A stretch of 64,000 bases of DNA, taken from positions 186,001 through 250,000 of the forward strand of contig NZ_AP026677.1 of NCBI RefSeq assembly GCF_025997915.1, written 5' to 3'. Within the stretch, counting starts at the first letter, position 1. The number at the start of each line of letters is the position of its first letter. Under the pieces are notes generated by a model, which was given only the letters and a program-made list of their open reading frames with translations, was not told the DNA's origin and ran no database searches. This document shows positions 16,948 through 27,610 of this stretch, one piece after another. The stretch is from Aquiluna sp. KACHI24. Its GTDB lineage: Bacteria; Actinomycetota; Actinomycetes; Actinomycetales; Microbacteriaceae. The translations under genes were made by a program, and so were the position numbers.

Positions 16948-17837
16948 TTTGCATCTCCCTCGGAAACGATCTTGATACGACCGGTGACTACACCAAGGTC
17001 GGTGTCCTGGTGAGCGCCCAGGTAGGCATCAATAACGGCCTGCTCCTTCATGACAGTGTCAGGAGCTCCCTCGGCAACAACGCGACCCTCGGCCATTACG
17101 ACCACCCAGTCGGCGATGTGACGAACCATGTGCATGTCGTGCTCGACGAACAGAACGGTCATGCCCTGTTCCTTGAGGCCAAGCACATGCTCTAGAAGCG
17201 ACTGAGTAAGGGCAGGGTTCACACCGGCCATCGGCTCATCTAGCATCACTAGAACTGGGTCGGTCATTAGAGCGCGTGCCATTTCAAGAAGCTTGCGCTG
17301 ACCACCAGAGAGGGATGCTGCAAAGTCATCCTTCTTGGCATCGAGCTTGAAGCGCTTGAGAAGCTCCATCGCCTTTTCGGCAATTGCCTCATCCTGCTTC
17401 TTCCAAAGCGAGGGCAGTAGCGCGTTGATAAGGCTCTCGCCCTTCTGATCCTTAGCGCCAAGCTTCATGTTCTCCAAAACGGTGAGCAAGCTCAGTGCTT
17501 TGGTTAGCTGGAAGGTGCGGACCTGACCCATCTGGGCCACCTTGAAAGATGGCACACCCGAAAGGCTGGTGCCCTGGAAGTCCCAGGAGCCAGTGTCTGG
17601 AGTGTCGAATCCGGTGAGTAGGTTGAACAGCGTGGTCTTACCGGCACCGTTAGGACCGATCAGAGCGGTGATGGCACCACGAGGAATCTCGAGGTGTTCA
17701 ACATCGACGGCGGTCAGACCACCGAAGGTCTTCTTGACGTTGTTGACAGTGAGAATCGGATCGACCTTCTTGCAGCCCGGGGCTGCCTGGCCTACGTGTA
17801 GGCCAGTGGTCTTCTGTGGGGTTGGATTACTTGACAA
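16944..17837 (-). CDS. livG: ABC transporter ATPase, LivG type
   Basis: First ATP-binding subunit of the importer. Walker A GPNGAGKTTLFN, the LivG-typical NLLTGFDTPDTG and VRTFQLTKALSLLTVLENM, signature LSGGQRKLLEMARAL and Walker B VMLDEPMAGVNP are all present. At 297 aa it has an extra N-terminal stretch of about 27 residues and a C-terminal tail of about 25 residues compared with usual LivG (about 255). Overlaps livM by 11 bp and livF by 4 bp, indicating one transcript. Confidence 0.92.
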   Translation of the reverse strand: MSSNPTPQKTTGLHVGQAAPGCKKVDPILTVNNVKKTFGGLTAVDVEHLEIPRGAITALIGPNGAGKTTLFNLLTGFDTPDTGSWDFQGTSLSGVPSFKVAQMGQVRTFQLTKALSLLTVLENMKLGAKDQKGESLINALLPSLWKKQDEAIAEKAMELLKRFKLDAKKDDFAASLSGGQRKLLEMARALMTDPVLVMLDEPMAGVNPALTQSLLEHVLGLKEQGMTVLFVEHDMHMVRHIADWVVVMAEGRVVAEGAPDTVMKEQAVIDAYLGAHQDTDLGVVTGRIKIVSEGDAK

Positions 17838-18819
17838 AGGTCAGCTCCCTCTTGTCTCCGAAGATGCCCTGTGGTCGGTAGATCACAAGCAGCATCAGAC
17901 CGATTCCAACCAGCACGAAGCGCAGGGTCGAGGCCTGCTGAGACGAAACCGGAAGGATTCCCGCAATTGCCAACTCGGGAAGAATGTTTGTTAGGAATGC
18001 CTGCAGCACCCAGAAGATGATCGAACCGATCACTGGACCAAAGATGGTTGCAGCGCCACCAAGTAGCAGTGCTGTCCACACGAAGAAGGTCAGCGAGGTC
18101 ACGTAGACACCCGGTGAGACGTTGGAGTAAGCGGCCAAAACCATGCCACCCAAGGATCCAAACATTCCACCGATAACCAGTGCCTGCATCTTGTAGTTGA
18201 ACACGTTCTTACCCAGGGCGCGGATAGCATCCTCATCCTCGCGGATTCCCTTGATTACGCGACCCCAAGGGGAGCGCATCAGGGCCCAGAGTAGGAAGGT
18301 GCAAACTGCTAGCACGATTAGTCCAAAGACAATCACCCAGATGGTTTCAGCGTTGTAAACCCATGGGCCAAAGCCATAGTCCCCGGGAGGGAATGGGTTG
18401 GAGTTTGCAAAGCCCGAGCCATCAGGTCTTGAGTTGTAACCGTAGAGACCATCGGCCGAACCGGTTACATCCTCGAACGCAGTGGTGAGGAACAAAAGAC
18501 GAAGAATCTCGGCTGCAGCGATGGTGACAATCGCTAGATAGTCCCCTCTGAGTCGCAGGGTTGGAATACCCAGCAAGATCGAGAACAGTACCGAGCCGAC
18601 CATGCCTACGAGCATGCCCGCCCACCATGGCAGTCCAAATGACAAGACCGCGATGGCGTAGCCATAGGCACCGATGGCCATGTAGCCGGCGATACCGAAG
18701 TTCAATAGACCTGCAAAACCGAAGTGCATTGCAAGACCAAGAGCTGCCAGTGCAAAGGCAATCGTGGTTGGAGTTAGCAGACCGGCTGCTGTGTTGTTGA
18801 TAATTGCTTCCCAGTTCAT
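17827..18819 (-). CDS. livM: ABC permease, LivM type
   Basis: Integral membrane channel subunit of the importer, about 8-9 hydrophobic helices in 330 aa. The start ALGLAMHFGFAGLLNFGIAG and the cytoplasmic loop SPWGRVIKGIREDEDAIRAL are LivM hallmarks. A hydrophilic loop of about 40 residues (GYNSRPDGSGFANSNPFPPG region) lies between helices on the presumed outside. ATG at 18819 with a GGAGG-type Shine-Dalgarno, 11 bp after the livH stop. Confidence 0.92.
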   Translation of the reverse strand: MNWEAIINNTAAGLLTPTTIAFALAALGLAMHFGFAGLLNFGIAGYMAIGAYGYAIAVLSFGLPWWAGMLVGMVGSVLFSILLGIPTLRLRGDYLAIVTIAAAEILRLLFLTTAFEDVTGSADGLYGYNSRPDGSGFANSNPFPPGDYGFGPWVYNAETIWVIVFGLIVLAVCTFLLWALMRSPWGRVIKGIREDEDAIRALGKNVFNYKMQALVIGGMFGSLGGMVLAAYSNVSPGVYVTSLTFFVWTALLLGGAATIFGPVIGSIIFWVLQAFLTNILPELAIAGILPVSSQQASTLRFVLVGIGLMLLVIYRPQGIFGDKRELTFVK

Positions 18820-18830
18820 GGCTCTACCTC

Positions 18831-20126
18831 CTAACCAATCCTTTGTTTTCGACCTAGTAGACCTTGTGGTCTAAAGAGCAGAATCGCGATGAGCACCACT
18901 AGGGCACCGACGTACTTGAGGTCCGATGGGATGATCAGCGATGAGGTCTCAACCAAGACACCCACAACCAAAGCACCTACCAACGCACCGAACGCGGTTC
19001 CGAGGCCACCGAGTGTGACAGCCGCGAAGATTAGAAGCAGAATCTGAGCTCCCATGTCCCACTTGATGCCTGGACGGAAGTAGGCCCAGAGGACACCGGC
19101 CAAACCTGCGAGACCTGCAGCAACGATCCAGACGGTGCGGATTACCTTCTCCACGTCGATGCCGGAAGCAGCGGCTAGATCTGGGTTGTCCGAGATCGCA
19201 CGGGTTGCCTTACCGGTCTTGGTGCCCATCAGCCACCAAGCAAAACCAAGAATCACCGCAAGGCTGATGCCCATCGAAGCCATGTCGATGACGCTCAGTG
19301 CCAGGGTGCCAAAGATTGGAATCTTTGGTGAGTCAAAGCCAGGCAGCTGCAGGGTGCTTCCACCGATGAAGAACTGGAACACATAGCGAACTGCTAGCGA
19401 TAGACCGATCGAAACAATCATCAGCTGCACGAGTCCCAAACCGCGCCTACGCAGTGGGCGCCACAGACCGGAGTCTAAAAGCCATCCCGAGGCACCTGAG
19501 ACGATGACCGCTAGCGGAATAGCAACCCAGATTGGTAGTGGCAAGACCACACCGAATACGAAAGCCATCAGCGCACCGAAGGTGACCATCTCGGCGTGCG
19601 CGAAGTTCGAAAGACCGGTGGTGCCGAAGACTAGGGACAGACCAACCGCGGCCAGACCCAGCATCAAACCGAAGTTGATGCCGTAGACCAAGCGGGTAAG
19701 GAACTGTTCGAAGCCACCTGAGGCGTTTCTAACTCCCTCGCCGATGAAGAAGTTCTTGACTACACGGTCACTCTTACCAATCTGCACTTCTTGCGAAGCT
19801 CCGCCCTCGACCACTGCAATGCCCTCAGGCAGCGTGGTCTCGTCCAAAGTCACCGTGTAGGGATTGGTGTCAGGAATACCGATAAACCAGCGTCCCTCAG
19901 CGTCAGTAACGACCTCAGCCTCGTAGGAGCCACCAGTCACGGTGATGCGGATGCCGGCGAGTGGTTCGCCGTCAAGCTTCACGTTTCCAGTGATTGCATA
20001 GGGCTGGTCTTCGCCGACGGCATCAGCCACTGCTGATTGACCCAAACCTGCCACGCTCAACAGCGCAATCAGCAGGGTGGCAAAAAATAGTTGGGGCAGT
20101 CTGAGACTGCGCGAGAGGAAGGTCAC
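18831..20126 (-). CDS. livH: ABC permease, LivH type, with N-terminal extracytoplasmic domain
   Basis: The last 285 residues are a normal LivH permease (GLMLGLAAVGLSLVFGTTGLSNFAHAEM onset split by helices; ALGLGGLGT-like C-terminus). Before it lie about 145 extra residues: a signal-peptide-like helix (about 12-36) and a beta-sandwich-like segment about 42-128 (ITGNVKLDGEPLAGIRITVTG, VVTDAEGRWFIGIP) resembling carboxypeptidase-regulatory or SpaA-like domains, which should face outside. Total 431 aa against about 290-310 for LivH. GTG start at 20126 with GGAGGAC. First gene of the operon; its promoter must lie in 20127-20327. Confidence 0.88.
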   Translation of the reverse strand: MTFLSRSLRLPQLFFATLLIALLSVAGLGQSAVADAVGEDQPYAITGNVKLDGEPLAGIRITVTGGSYEAEVVTDAEGRWFIGIPDTNPYTVTLDETTLPEGIAVVEGGASQEVQIGKSDRVVKNFFIGEGVRNASGGFEQFLTRLVYGINFGLMLGLAAVGLSLVFGTTGLSNFAHAEMVTFGALMAFVFGVVLPLPIWVAIPLAVIVSGASGWLLDSGLWRPLRRRGLGLVQLMIVSIGLSLAVRYVFQFFIGGSTLQLPGFDSPKIPIFGTLALSVIDMASMGISLAVILGFAWWLMGTKTGKATRAISDNPDLAAASGIDVEKVIRTVWIVAAGLAGLAGVLWAYFRPGIKWDMGAQILLLIFAAVTLGGLGTAFGALVGALVVGVLVETSSLIIPSDLKYVGALVVLIAILLFRPQGLLGRKQRIG

Positions 20127-20240
20127 ATGTCCTCCAATTCGTAAGAGCCACTTTGCTCTTCACATACCTCTTGGGTACTGAATCACTTTAGCAGCGGGCC
20201 CGGATCTTTCCAGCCCCGAAGCAAAACATTACTGCGTTAA

Positions 20241-21833
<1,593 letters not shown>

Positions 21834-21842
21834 GAGAGCGCT

Positions 21843-22958
21843 GTGAACGAAATCGAAATCGGTAGGTCCAAGCGCGCCAAGGTTGCCTACGCCTTTGACG
21901 ACATCGCAATCGTCCCGACCAGAAGAACTCGCGATGCAGAGGATGTCTCGACCGCGTGGGCTATTGATGCCTATCGCTTTGACCTTCCAGTAGTTGCTGC
22001 CCCGATGGACTCTGCCATGAGCCCTGCGGCCGCAATCGAAATGGGAAAGCTTGGCGGTCTTGGAGTATTGGACCTCGAAGGTCTTTGGACTCGTTACGAG
22101 GATCCAACTCAGCAGCTTGAAGAAATTGCATCCGCCAAAGATGAAGATGCCACTGCGGTCTTGCAGCGGGTTTACTCCAAGCCAATTCAGCCCGACCTGA
22201 TCAAGGCTCGCCTCGGAGAGATTCGAGCTGCAGGAGTCACGGTTGCAGGAGCGCTATCACCGCAGCGCACTGCGGAGTTTGCTGATATAGTGACCAAGTC
22301 TGGCGTAGACCTATTTGTAATTCGCGGGAACACCGTTTCTGCAGAGCACGTTTCCAAGAGTCGCGAGCCTTTGAATCTCAAGGAATTCATCTACAAGTTG
22401 GATGTGCCGGTGATCGTCGGTGGTGCAGCCACCTACACCGCGGCTTTGCACCTGATGAGAACCGGTGCCGCTGGTGTCTTGGTTGGATTTGGTGGTGGCG
22501 CTGCTACAGCTACTCGCAAGGTGTTGGGAATTCACGCACCAATGGCGACCGCGGTTGCCGATGTTGCTGCAGCGCGTCGCGACTACATGGATGAGTCCGG
22601 TGGTCGCTATGTGCACGTGATCGCAGACGGTGGTCTTGGCACCTCTGGAGATATCGTCAAGGCGATCGCATGTGGCGCTGATGCAGTGATGCTCGGCACG
22701 GTTTTGGCTAGATCTGCAGCCGCTCCCGGTCGTGGCTGGCACTGGGGTAATGAGGCGGTTAGTCAATCGCTCCCTCGTGGTCAGCGAGTTTGGGTTGGCA
22801 CTCACGGCACCATGGAGAGCATTTTGCTCGGACCTGCAACCTCAGCCGGTGGCACGGAAAACCTAATGGGCGCACTTCGTAAGTCGATGGCCACCACCGG
22901 CTACTCCGATGTCAAGGAGTTCCAGCGCGTGGATGTTGTCGTAAACAAATACGAGTAA
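21843..22958 (+). CDS. guaB3: GuaB3-family IMP dehydrogenase-related protein
   Basis: IMPDH-fold paralogue without CBS domains, 371 aa, starting EIEIGRSKRAKVAYAFDDI as in the GuaB3 family. The position of the catalytic cysteine in IMPDH (GPGSICTTR) aligns with GGGAATATR (217-225), placing Thr222 where the Cys would be. Classical IMPDH chemistry by a covalent Cys-XMP adduct therefore looks impossible at this site; the family's role in actinomycetes is unsettled. GTG start. Its stop overlaps the SURF1 ATG by one base. Confidence 0.9.
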   Translation: MNEIEIGRSKRAKVAYAFDDIAIVPTRRTRDAEDVSTAWAIDAYRFDLPVVAAPMDSAMSPAAAIEMGKLGGLGVLDLEGLWTRYEDPTQQLEEIASAKDEDATAVLQRVYSKPIQPDLIKARLGEIRAAGVTVAGALSPQRTAEFADIVTKSGVDLFVIRGNTVSAEHVSKSREPLNLKEFIYKLDVPVIVGGAATYTAALHLMRTGAAGVLVGFGGGAATATRKVLGIHAPMATAVADVAAARRDYMDESGGRYVHVIADGGLGTSGDIVKAIACGADAVMLGTVLARSAAAPGRGWHWGNEAVSQSLPRGQRVWVGTHGTMESILLGPATSAGGTENLMGALRKSMATTGYSDVKEFQRVDVVVNKYE

Positions 22959-23695
22959 TGAATCCAAGTTTTTGGCAAGTTGCCAAAAGACCCAAGTGGC
23001 TCTTGGCGCTGCTTGCTGCCGTCACGATCGCCGCAATCTTTGCGCTGTTGATGCAGTGGCAGTTGGAGCGGACTTTCCGAGTGGTTGGCGTTGAAGTCTC
23101 TGATGCGCCGGCAAAGCCACTGGATGAAATGATCCAGCCAGGTCCAATCACCAAAAATGTCTTTGATCAGTTGGCCACCGTCGAGGCTGTGATCGACCCA
23201 GAAAATGCCTATGTAGTTGCCAACCGCTTGCAGCTGTTGGGGGAACAACAGCTACCCGGCTACTGGGTAGTGAGTAATTCGCTGGTGGGAGAGCGTAGTT
23301 TGACGCTTGCGCTTGGTTTTACGACATCGCTTGAAAAAGCCAAGTCGGTTGCTCAGTCATTGAAGGCTGAAGCGGTAACCATCACCGGCTATGTGGAGCC
23401 GACCGAACCACCACGCGAGAGCATTGACGGAGTTTTGCAGTCGCTCTCTTTGGCCCAACTCATAAACCTCTACTCCAGCGAAGAGTTTGAGAGCTATCCG
23501 GCCTATCTCATAGTTCAAGAGGGTATTGATGTAGGCCTTGAGAAGATAACGATCGGTATTCGTCAGCAAGAGGTTGAGATCAACTGGCTGACTGCCTTTT
23601 ATGCCGTCGAGTGGGCGTTTTTCGCGCTGGCTGCTTTTTATATTTGGTGGCGTTTAGTTCGAGATGAACAACTACGCATCATTGAAGAGGGCTAG
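22958..23695 (+). CDS. SURF1 family protein
   Basis: Membrane protein related to the cytochrome c oxidase assembly factor SURF1. An N-terminal transmembrane helix (about 13-32) is followed by the QWQLERTF motif, a large extracytoplasmic domain with the GYWVV block typical of actinomycete SURF1, and a C-terminal helix (about 212-232). At 245 aa the length is normal. It overlaps the guaB3 stop by one base. Its location in a guanine nucleotide cluster does not inform its job; the oxidase genes are not in this window. Confidence 0.85.
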   Translation: MNPSFWQVAKRPKWLLALLAAVTIAAIFALLMQWQLERTFRVVGVEVSDAPAKPLDEMIQPGPITKNVFDQLATVEAVIDPENAYVVANRLQLLGEQQLPGYWVVSNSLVGERSLTLALGFTTSLEKAKSVAQSLKAEAVTITGYVEPTEPPRESIDGVLQSLSLAQLINLYSSEEFESYPAYLIVQEGIDVGLEKITIGIRQQEVEINWLTAFYAVEWAFFALAAFYIWWRLVRDEQLRIIEEG

Positions 23696-23715
23696 CATTT
23701 AGGCGGGAGGTTCGA

Positions 23716-23985
23716 ATGTCCACTGTTTCCGCCACTGTAACCGTTTTAGACCCAATTGGTTTGCACGCCAGACCTGCAGGTCAAATCGTAAAACTTGTCA
23801 AAGAGTCCGGCCTCGAAGTTCGCATCGGTAAAGCCGGTGAAGAGATGGTGAAGGCAAACTCCCCACTGCGCATGATGGCCCTTAAGGCCAAGACCGGCGA
23901 GGAGCTTTTGGTAGAGGTTGACACTGAAGACCAGGGTCAAGCCGACGCTCTTATTGCTCAGATTCAAGACTTTCTGAAGGGCTAG
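23716..23985 (+). CDS. ptsH: Phosphocarrier protein HPr
   Basis: Small phosphotransferase-system carrier, 89 aa. His17 in GLHARPAGQ is the phosphorylated histidine; the Ser of KANSPLRMMAL corresponds to the regulatory Ser46 region of Gram-positive HPr. ATG at 23716 with GGGAGG. The stop codon overlaps the enzyme I GTG by one base. No sugar-specific EII gene is in this window, so the HPr/EI pair is either shared with distant EIIs or regulatory. Confidence 0.93.
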   Translation: MSTVSATVTVLDPIGLHARPAGQIVKLVKESGLEVRIGKAGEEMVKANSPLRMMALKAKTGEELLVEVDTEDQGQADALIAQIQDFLKG

Positions 23986-25610
23986 TGGTGGCAACCGCAG
24001 GCGCCATTCTCAGCGGAATGGGTGTTGGACTCAATGCTGTCAGAGCCGAAGTGTTCCGCGTCAAGCCAGCACAGGAGCTTCCTAAGGCTCACAAGCACCA
24101 GGGTGACTCCGAGGGAGAGAAGTCAATTCTCAAGAGCGCAGTGTCAGCTGTTGCTGAGTACCTAGATCACCTCGGTGAGAAGGCTGGGGAAACCAGCGCG
24201 GAGATCTTTGAGGCACTTAAGATGCTGCTTGAGGATGAAGATCTCTTCGAAACCGCCGCAGCTCAAATCGATGAGGGTTGGAGCGCAGCAACCGCATTCT
24301 TAATGGCGGTCGATGAGTTTGGCGAGCTGCTTTCAGGTGACGCTGCTTTTGAAGAGCGTCTTGCTGATCTTCGAGACTTGGCCAAGCGAGTTGCGGCTCA
24401 CATCCACGGCATTCACCTGGGACTGGACCTTCCTGAAGAAGGTGCGTTTGTTTTGGTGGGTGAGGATTTCTCCCCGGCAGACACCGCTCAGTTCACAAAG
24501 GCGGTGGTTGGAGTTGTGACCTTGAAGGGTGGTCCGACCTCTCACACCGCAATCATCTGCCGTTCTAAGTCGATCCCCGCAGTCGTGTCATGCAGTTCAG
24601 CTGCAGATTTGATTGACGGCCAGATGGTCTTAGTTGACCCAGTTGGGGATCGCGTTGTGGTGGATGGCGATGAGTCAATGGCCACCAAGTCGATCAGCTT
24701 TGTTGCCAAGAGTGTCGAGCCGATCATCCCGGTGCGAGCCAACATCGGCTCGCTCAGCGATGCCATCACCGCGGCAACTACGGCGGCCAACGGTGTTGGT
24801 CTATTCCGCACGGAATTGCTGTACCTATCGGCAACCGCAATGCCAACCGTAGAGTCCCAGGCCGATAGCTACACCGAAATCTTGAAGGCTGCCCCTGAGG
24901 GTCCGGTAGTGGTTAGAACCATAGACGCCGGCAGTGATAAGCCAGTGCCGTTTTTGAACATGCCTCACGAGGAGAATCCGGCTCTGGGGGTTCGTGGCTA
25001 TCGCTTGATTCAAGAACACCGTCAGTTCATCCTCGACCAGCTAGCCAGCCTGGAAATCGCGAGAGAACGATCCGGTCGTGAAGTTTGGGTCATGGCCCCA
25101 ATGATTGCCACCTCACAGGAGGCCCTTGAGTTTGCAGGCCTGGCAAAAGCCGCCGGTAAGTTCAAGGTCGGAGTCATGGTGGAGACCCCATCGATGGTCT
25201 TCTCACTCGGTGATCTTGCAGGTCAGCTCGATTTCATCTCTGTTGGAACCAATGACCTTTCCCAGTATCTGTTTGCAGCTGACCGCATGAACGCCGCCTT
25301 GGGCGCACTGCTGAATCCTTGGCAGCCAGCGCTAATCAGAGCCCTGGAGAAGATTGCGGCTGATTCCTTATCGGGCAACATCTCCTCTGGCGTGTGTGGC
25401 GAAAGCGCCTCGGACCCTGCCTTTGCTGTCGTGCTAGCTGGCCTTGGCTTCAAGTCAGTCTCTTCTTCAATGAGTCAGGTCGGTGCGGTTAGGACTGCAT
25501 TGTCGGCAGTTACTCACGAGCAGGCTGAATCGATCGCTCAGCTAGCTCTTAGTGCAACCACTGCCGAGGAGGCCAAGTCCAAGGTGCTGGCCGCGCTAGC
25601 TAATCTCTAG
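23985..25610 (+). CDS. ptsI: PTS enzyme I (phosphoenolpyruvate-protein phosphotransferase)
   Basis: Transfers phosphate from PEP to HPr. Phospho-acceptor His187 lies in GGPTSHTAIICRS. PEP-binding barrel motifs are GVGLFRTELLYL, TIDAGSDKPVPFLNMP and SVGTNDLSQYLFAADR, and catalytic Cys471 sits in SGVCGESA. Full length at 541 aa. GTG start overlapping the ptsH stop makes a two-gene translationally coupled unit. The next gene seems to start from its own -10 element. Confidence 0.94.
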   Translation: MVATAGAILSGMGVGLNAVRAEVFRVKPAQELPKAHKHQGDSEGEKSILKSAVSAVAEYLDHLGEKAGETSAEIFEALKMLLEDEDLFETAAAQIDEGWSAATAFLMAVDEFGELLSGDAAFEERLADLRDLAKRVAAHIHGIHLGLDLPEEGAFVLVGEDFSPADTAQFTKAVVGVVTLKGGPTSHTAIICRSKSIPAVVSCSSAADLIDGQMVLVDPVGDRVVVDGDESMATKSISFVAKSVEPIIPVRANIGSLSDAITAATTAANGVGLFRTELLYLSATAMPTVESQADSYTEILKAAPEGPVVVRTIDAGSDKPVPFLNMPHEENPALGVRGYRLIQEHRQFILDQLASLEIARERSGREVWVMAPMIATSQEALEFAGLAKAAGKFKVGVMVETPSMVFSLGDLAGQLDFISVGTNDLSQYLFAADRMNAALGALLNPWQPALIRALEKIAADSLSGNISSGVCGESASDPAFAVVLAGLGFKSVSSSMSQVGAVRTALSAVTHEQAESIAQLALSATTAEEAKSKVLAALANL

Positions 25611-25616
25611 TCCGAT

Positions 25617-25622
25617 TAGACT
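25617..25622 (+). promoter_or_regulatory. -10 element for leaderless DUF3817 gene
   Basis: TAGACT lies 8 nt before the ATG at 25631; no Shine-Dalgarno. Confidence 0.4.
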
Positions 25623-25630
25623 TCCTAGCT

Positions 25631-26056
25631 ATGTCGGCCAAATCAGAACAGCTTCATAAAGTCATCGGTTTTTACCGAGTGTCGTCATATGTGACCGGCA
25701 TCTTCTTGCTGCTTTTGATGATCACCTGGGGTATTCGTCGATTGCCTTTTTTGGGTTATGACCTGTGGCTGTTGGGACCAAACGGCTTTATCACCTTTGA
25801 GAGCTACGGAGTCGAGGGTGAGGGGCTACCAGAGGTTGGCGTGAACCTCACGGTTTGGATCTTGATTGTTCACGGCTGGCTCTATGTGGTCTACCTGCTG
25901 GCCGACTTCAGATTGTGGACACTGCTGCGCTGGCCATTCACCCGATTCATCTTTATCGCATTGGGTGGCATCGTGCCGCTACTTAGTTTTTACACCGAGG
26001 CGCTCTATGCCAAGGTTGCCAAGGCAGAGCTTGAGAAGTTGGAGCGTGGCGCATGA
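25631..26056 (+). CDS. DUF3817 membrane protein
   Basis: A 141-aa protein with three to four hydrophobic helices (about 18-35, 75-95, 105-125). The start [16 protein letters not shown] and central [16 protein letters not shown] match DUF3817, a family often encoded beside guaA in actinomycetes. The function is unknown. Its TGA overlaps the guaA ATG by 4 bp, so co-translation with GMP synthase is likely and conserved synteny may be meaningful. Confidence 0.83.
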   Translation: MSAKSEQLHKVIGFYRVSSYVTGIFLLLLMITWGIRRLPFLGYDLWLLGPNGFITFESYGVEGEGLPEVGVNLTVWILIVHGWLYVVYLLADFRLWTLLRWPFTRFIFIALGGIVPLLSFYTEALYAKVAKAELEKLERGA

Positions 26057-27606
26057 AGCCGGTACTGGTAGTTGACTTTGGTGCGCAGTATGCGCAGCTA
26101 ATCGCGCGTAGGGTGCGCGAGGCAAACATCTACTCCGAGATCGTGCACCACAACGTGACAGCCGACGAGGTACAGGCCAAGAACCCAGCCGCCATCATTC
26201 TCTCTGGCGGCCCATCAAGCGTTTATGAAGCCGGTTCTCCGCAGCTTGACCCAAAGATTCTCGAACTCGGGATTCCAGTTCTGGGCATTTGCTACGGCTT
26301 CCAGGTTTTGGCTCAGGCACTTGGCGGCAAAGTCGACCAAACCGGTAAGCGCGAGTATGGTGCCACAGAGCTAAAGCTCTCAGACGGTGGTGTGCTACTT
26401 GGCAGCCAGCCTGAGCTGCAGATTTGTTGGATGAGCCATGGCGATCAGGTGGTGCAGGCTCCAGCTGGCTTCGAGGTCCTAGCCTCTACCGAAACCACTC
26501 CGGTGGCCGCTTTTGAAAATGTTGAAAAGCGCATCTTTGGTGTGCAGTGGCACCCAGAGGTGAAGCACTCCGAACAGGGCCAACAGGTCTTGAAAAACTT
26601 CCTATACCAGGGAGCTGGTATCGAACCAACCTGGAACTCTGGCAACGTAATTGCGGAGCAGGTCGAAAAGATCCGTGCCCAGGTTGGCGATGCCAGGGTG
26701 ATCTGCGGTCTGAGCGGTGGCGTGGACTCGGCAGTTGCAGCTGCACTTGTCCACCGCGCTGTTGGCGACCAGCTAACTGCGGTGTTTGTAGATCACGGTC
26801 TACTTCGCAAGTCAGAGCGCGAGCAGGTTGAGCGCGACTATGTTGCGGCAACCGGCATTCGTTTGATCACCGTTGATGCCCAGGAGAAGTTCCTTTCGGC
26901 GCTCGCTGGGGTGTCAGACCCAGAGACCAAACGCAAGATCATCGGTCGCGAATTTATCCGCACCTTTGAAGAGGCAGAGCGCAAGTTGGTGGCCGAGGCC
27001 AAGGCTGACAACCGGCCAATCAAGTTCCTAGTCCAGGGCACCCTCTACCCAGATGTTGTTGAATCCGGGGGTGGGGTTACGGCAGGCATCAAGTCCCACC
27101 ACAACGTAGGCGGTCTGCCAGATGACCTGGACTTTGAATTGGTCGAGCCGCTTCGCACCCTCTTCAAGGACGAGGTTCGTGCAATCGGAAGCGAGCTTGG
27201 GCTTCCTGCGGAGATCGTTCAGCGTCAACCTTTCCCAGGACCTGGTCTCGGCATTCGAATCGTCGGTGAGGTCACCAAAGAGCGTCTTGATTTATTGCGC
27301 GAGGCTGATGCGATTGTGCGCGAGGAGCTCACCAAGGCTGGTCAGGATGCCCAGATCTGGCAGTGCCCGGTCGTCCTCCTAGCCGATGTTCGCTCAGTAG
27401 GTGTTCAGGGGGATGGCAGAACCTATGGTCACCCGATTGTGCTCAGACCAGTTTCATCAGAAGACGCCATGACCGCAGATTGGTCGAGGTTGCCATATGA
27501 CCTACTGGCGAAGATTTCCAACCGGATCACCAATGAGGTTGCGGGTGTGAATCGAGTGGTTTTGGATATCACCTCAAAGCCCCCCGGCACCATCGAGTGG
27601 GAGTAA
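26053..27606 (+). CDS. guaA: GMP synthase (glutamine-hydrolysing)
   Basis: Converts XMP to GMP using glutamine and ATP. The N-terminal class I amidotransferase has Cys80 in GICYGFQ and the His/Glu pair in [10 protein letters not shown]. The ATP-pyrophosphatase loop [10 protein letters not shown] begins the synthetase half, and the dimerisation domain ends in the conserved KPPGTIEWE. Full length at 517 aa. ATG overlaps DUF3817; together with guaB upstream this completes the IMP to GMP route within 7 kb. Confidence 0.97.
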   Translation: MKPVLVVDFGAQYAQLIARRVREANIYSEIVHHNVTADEVQAKNPAAIILSGGPSSVYEAGSPQLDPKILELGIPVLGICYGFQVLAQALGGKVDQTGKREYGATELKLSDGGVLLGSQPELQICWMSHGDQVVQAPAGFEVLASTETTPVAAFENVEKRIFGVQWHPEVKHSEQGQQVLKNFLYQGAGIEPTWNSGNVIAEQVEKIRAQVGDARVICGLSGGVDSAVAAALVHRAVGDQLTAVFVDHGLLRKSEREQVERDYVAATGIRLITVDAQEKFLSALAGVSDPETKRKIIGREFIRTFEEAERKLVAEAKADNRPIKFLVQGTLYPDVVESGGGVTAGIKSHHNVGGLPDDLDFELVEPLRTLFKDEVRAIGSELGLPAEIVQRQPFPGPGLGIRIVGEVTKERLDLLREADAIVREELTKAGQDAQIWQCPVVLLADVRSVGVQGDGRTYGHPIVLRPVSSEDAMTADWSRLPYDLLAKISNRITNEVAGVNRVVLDITSKPPGTIEWE

Positions 27607-27610
27607 TCAG

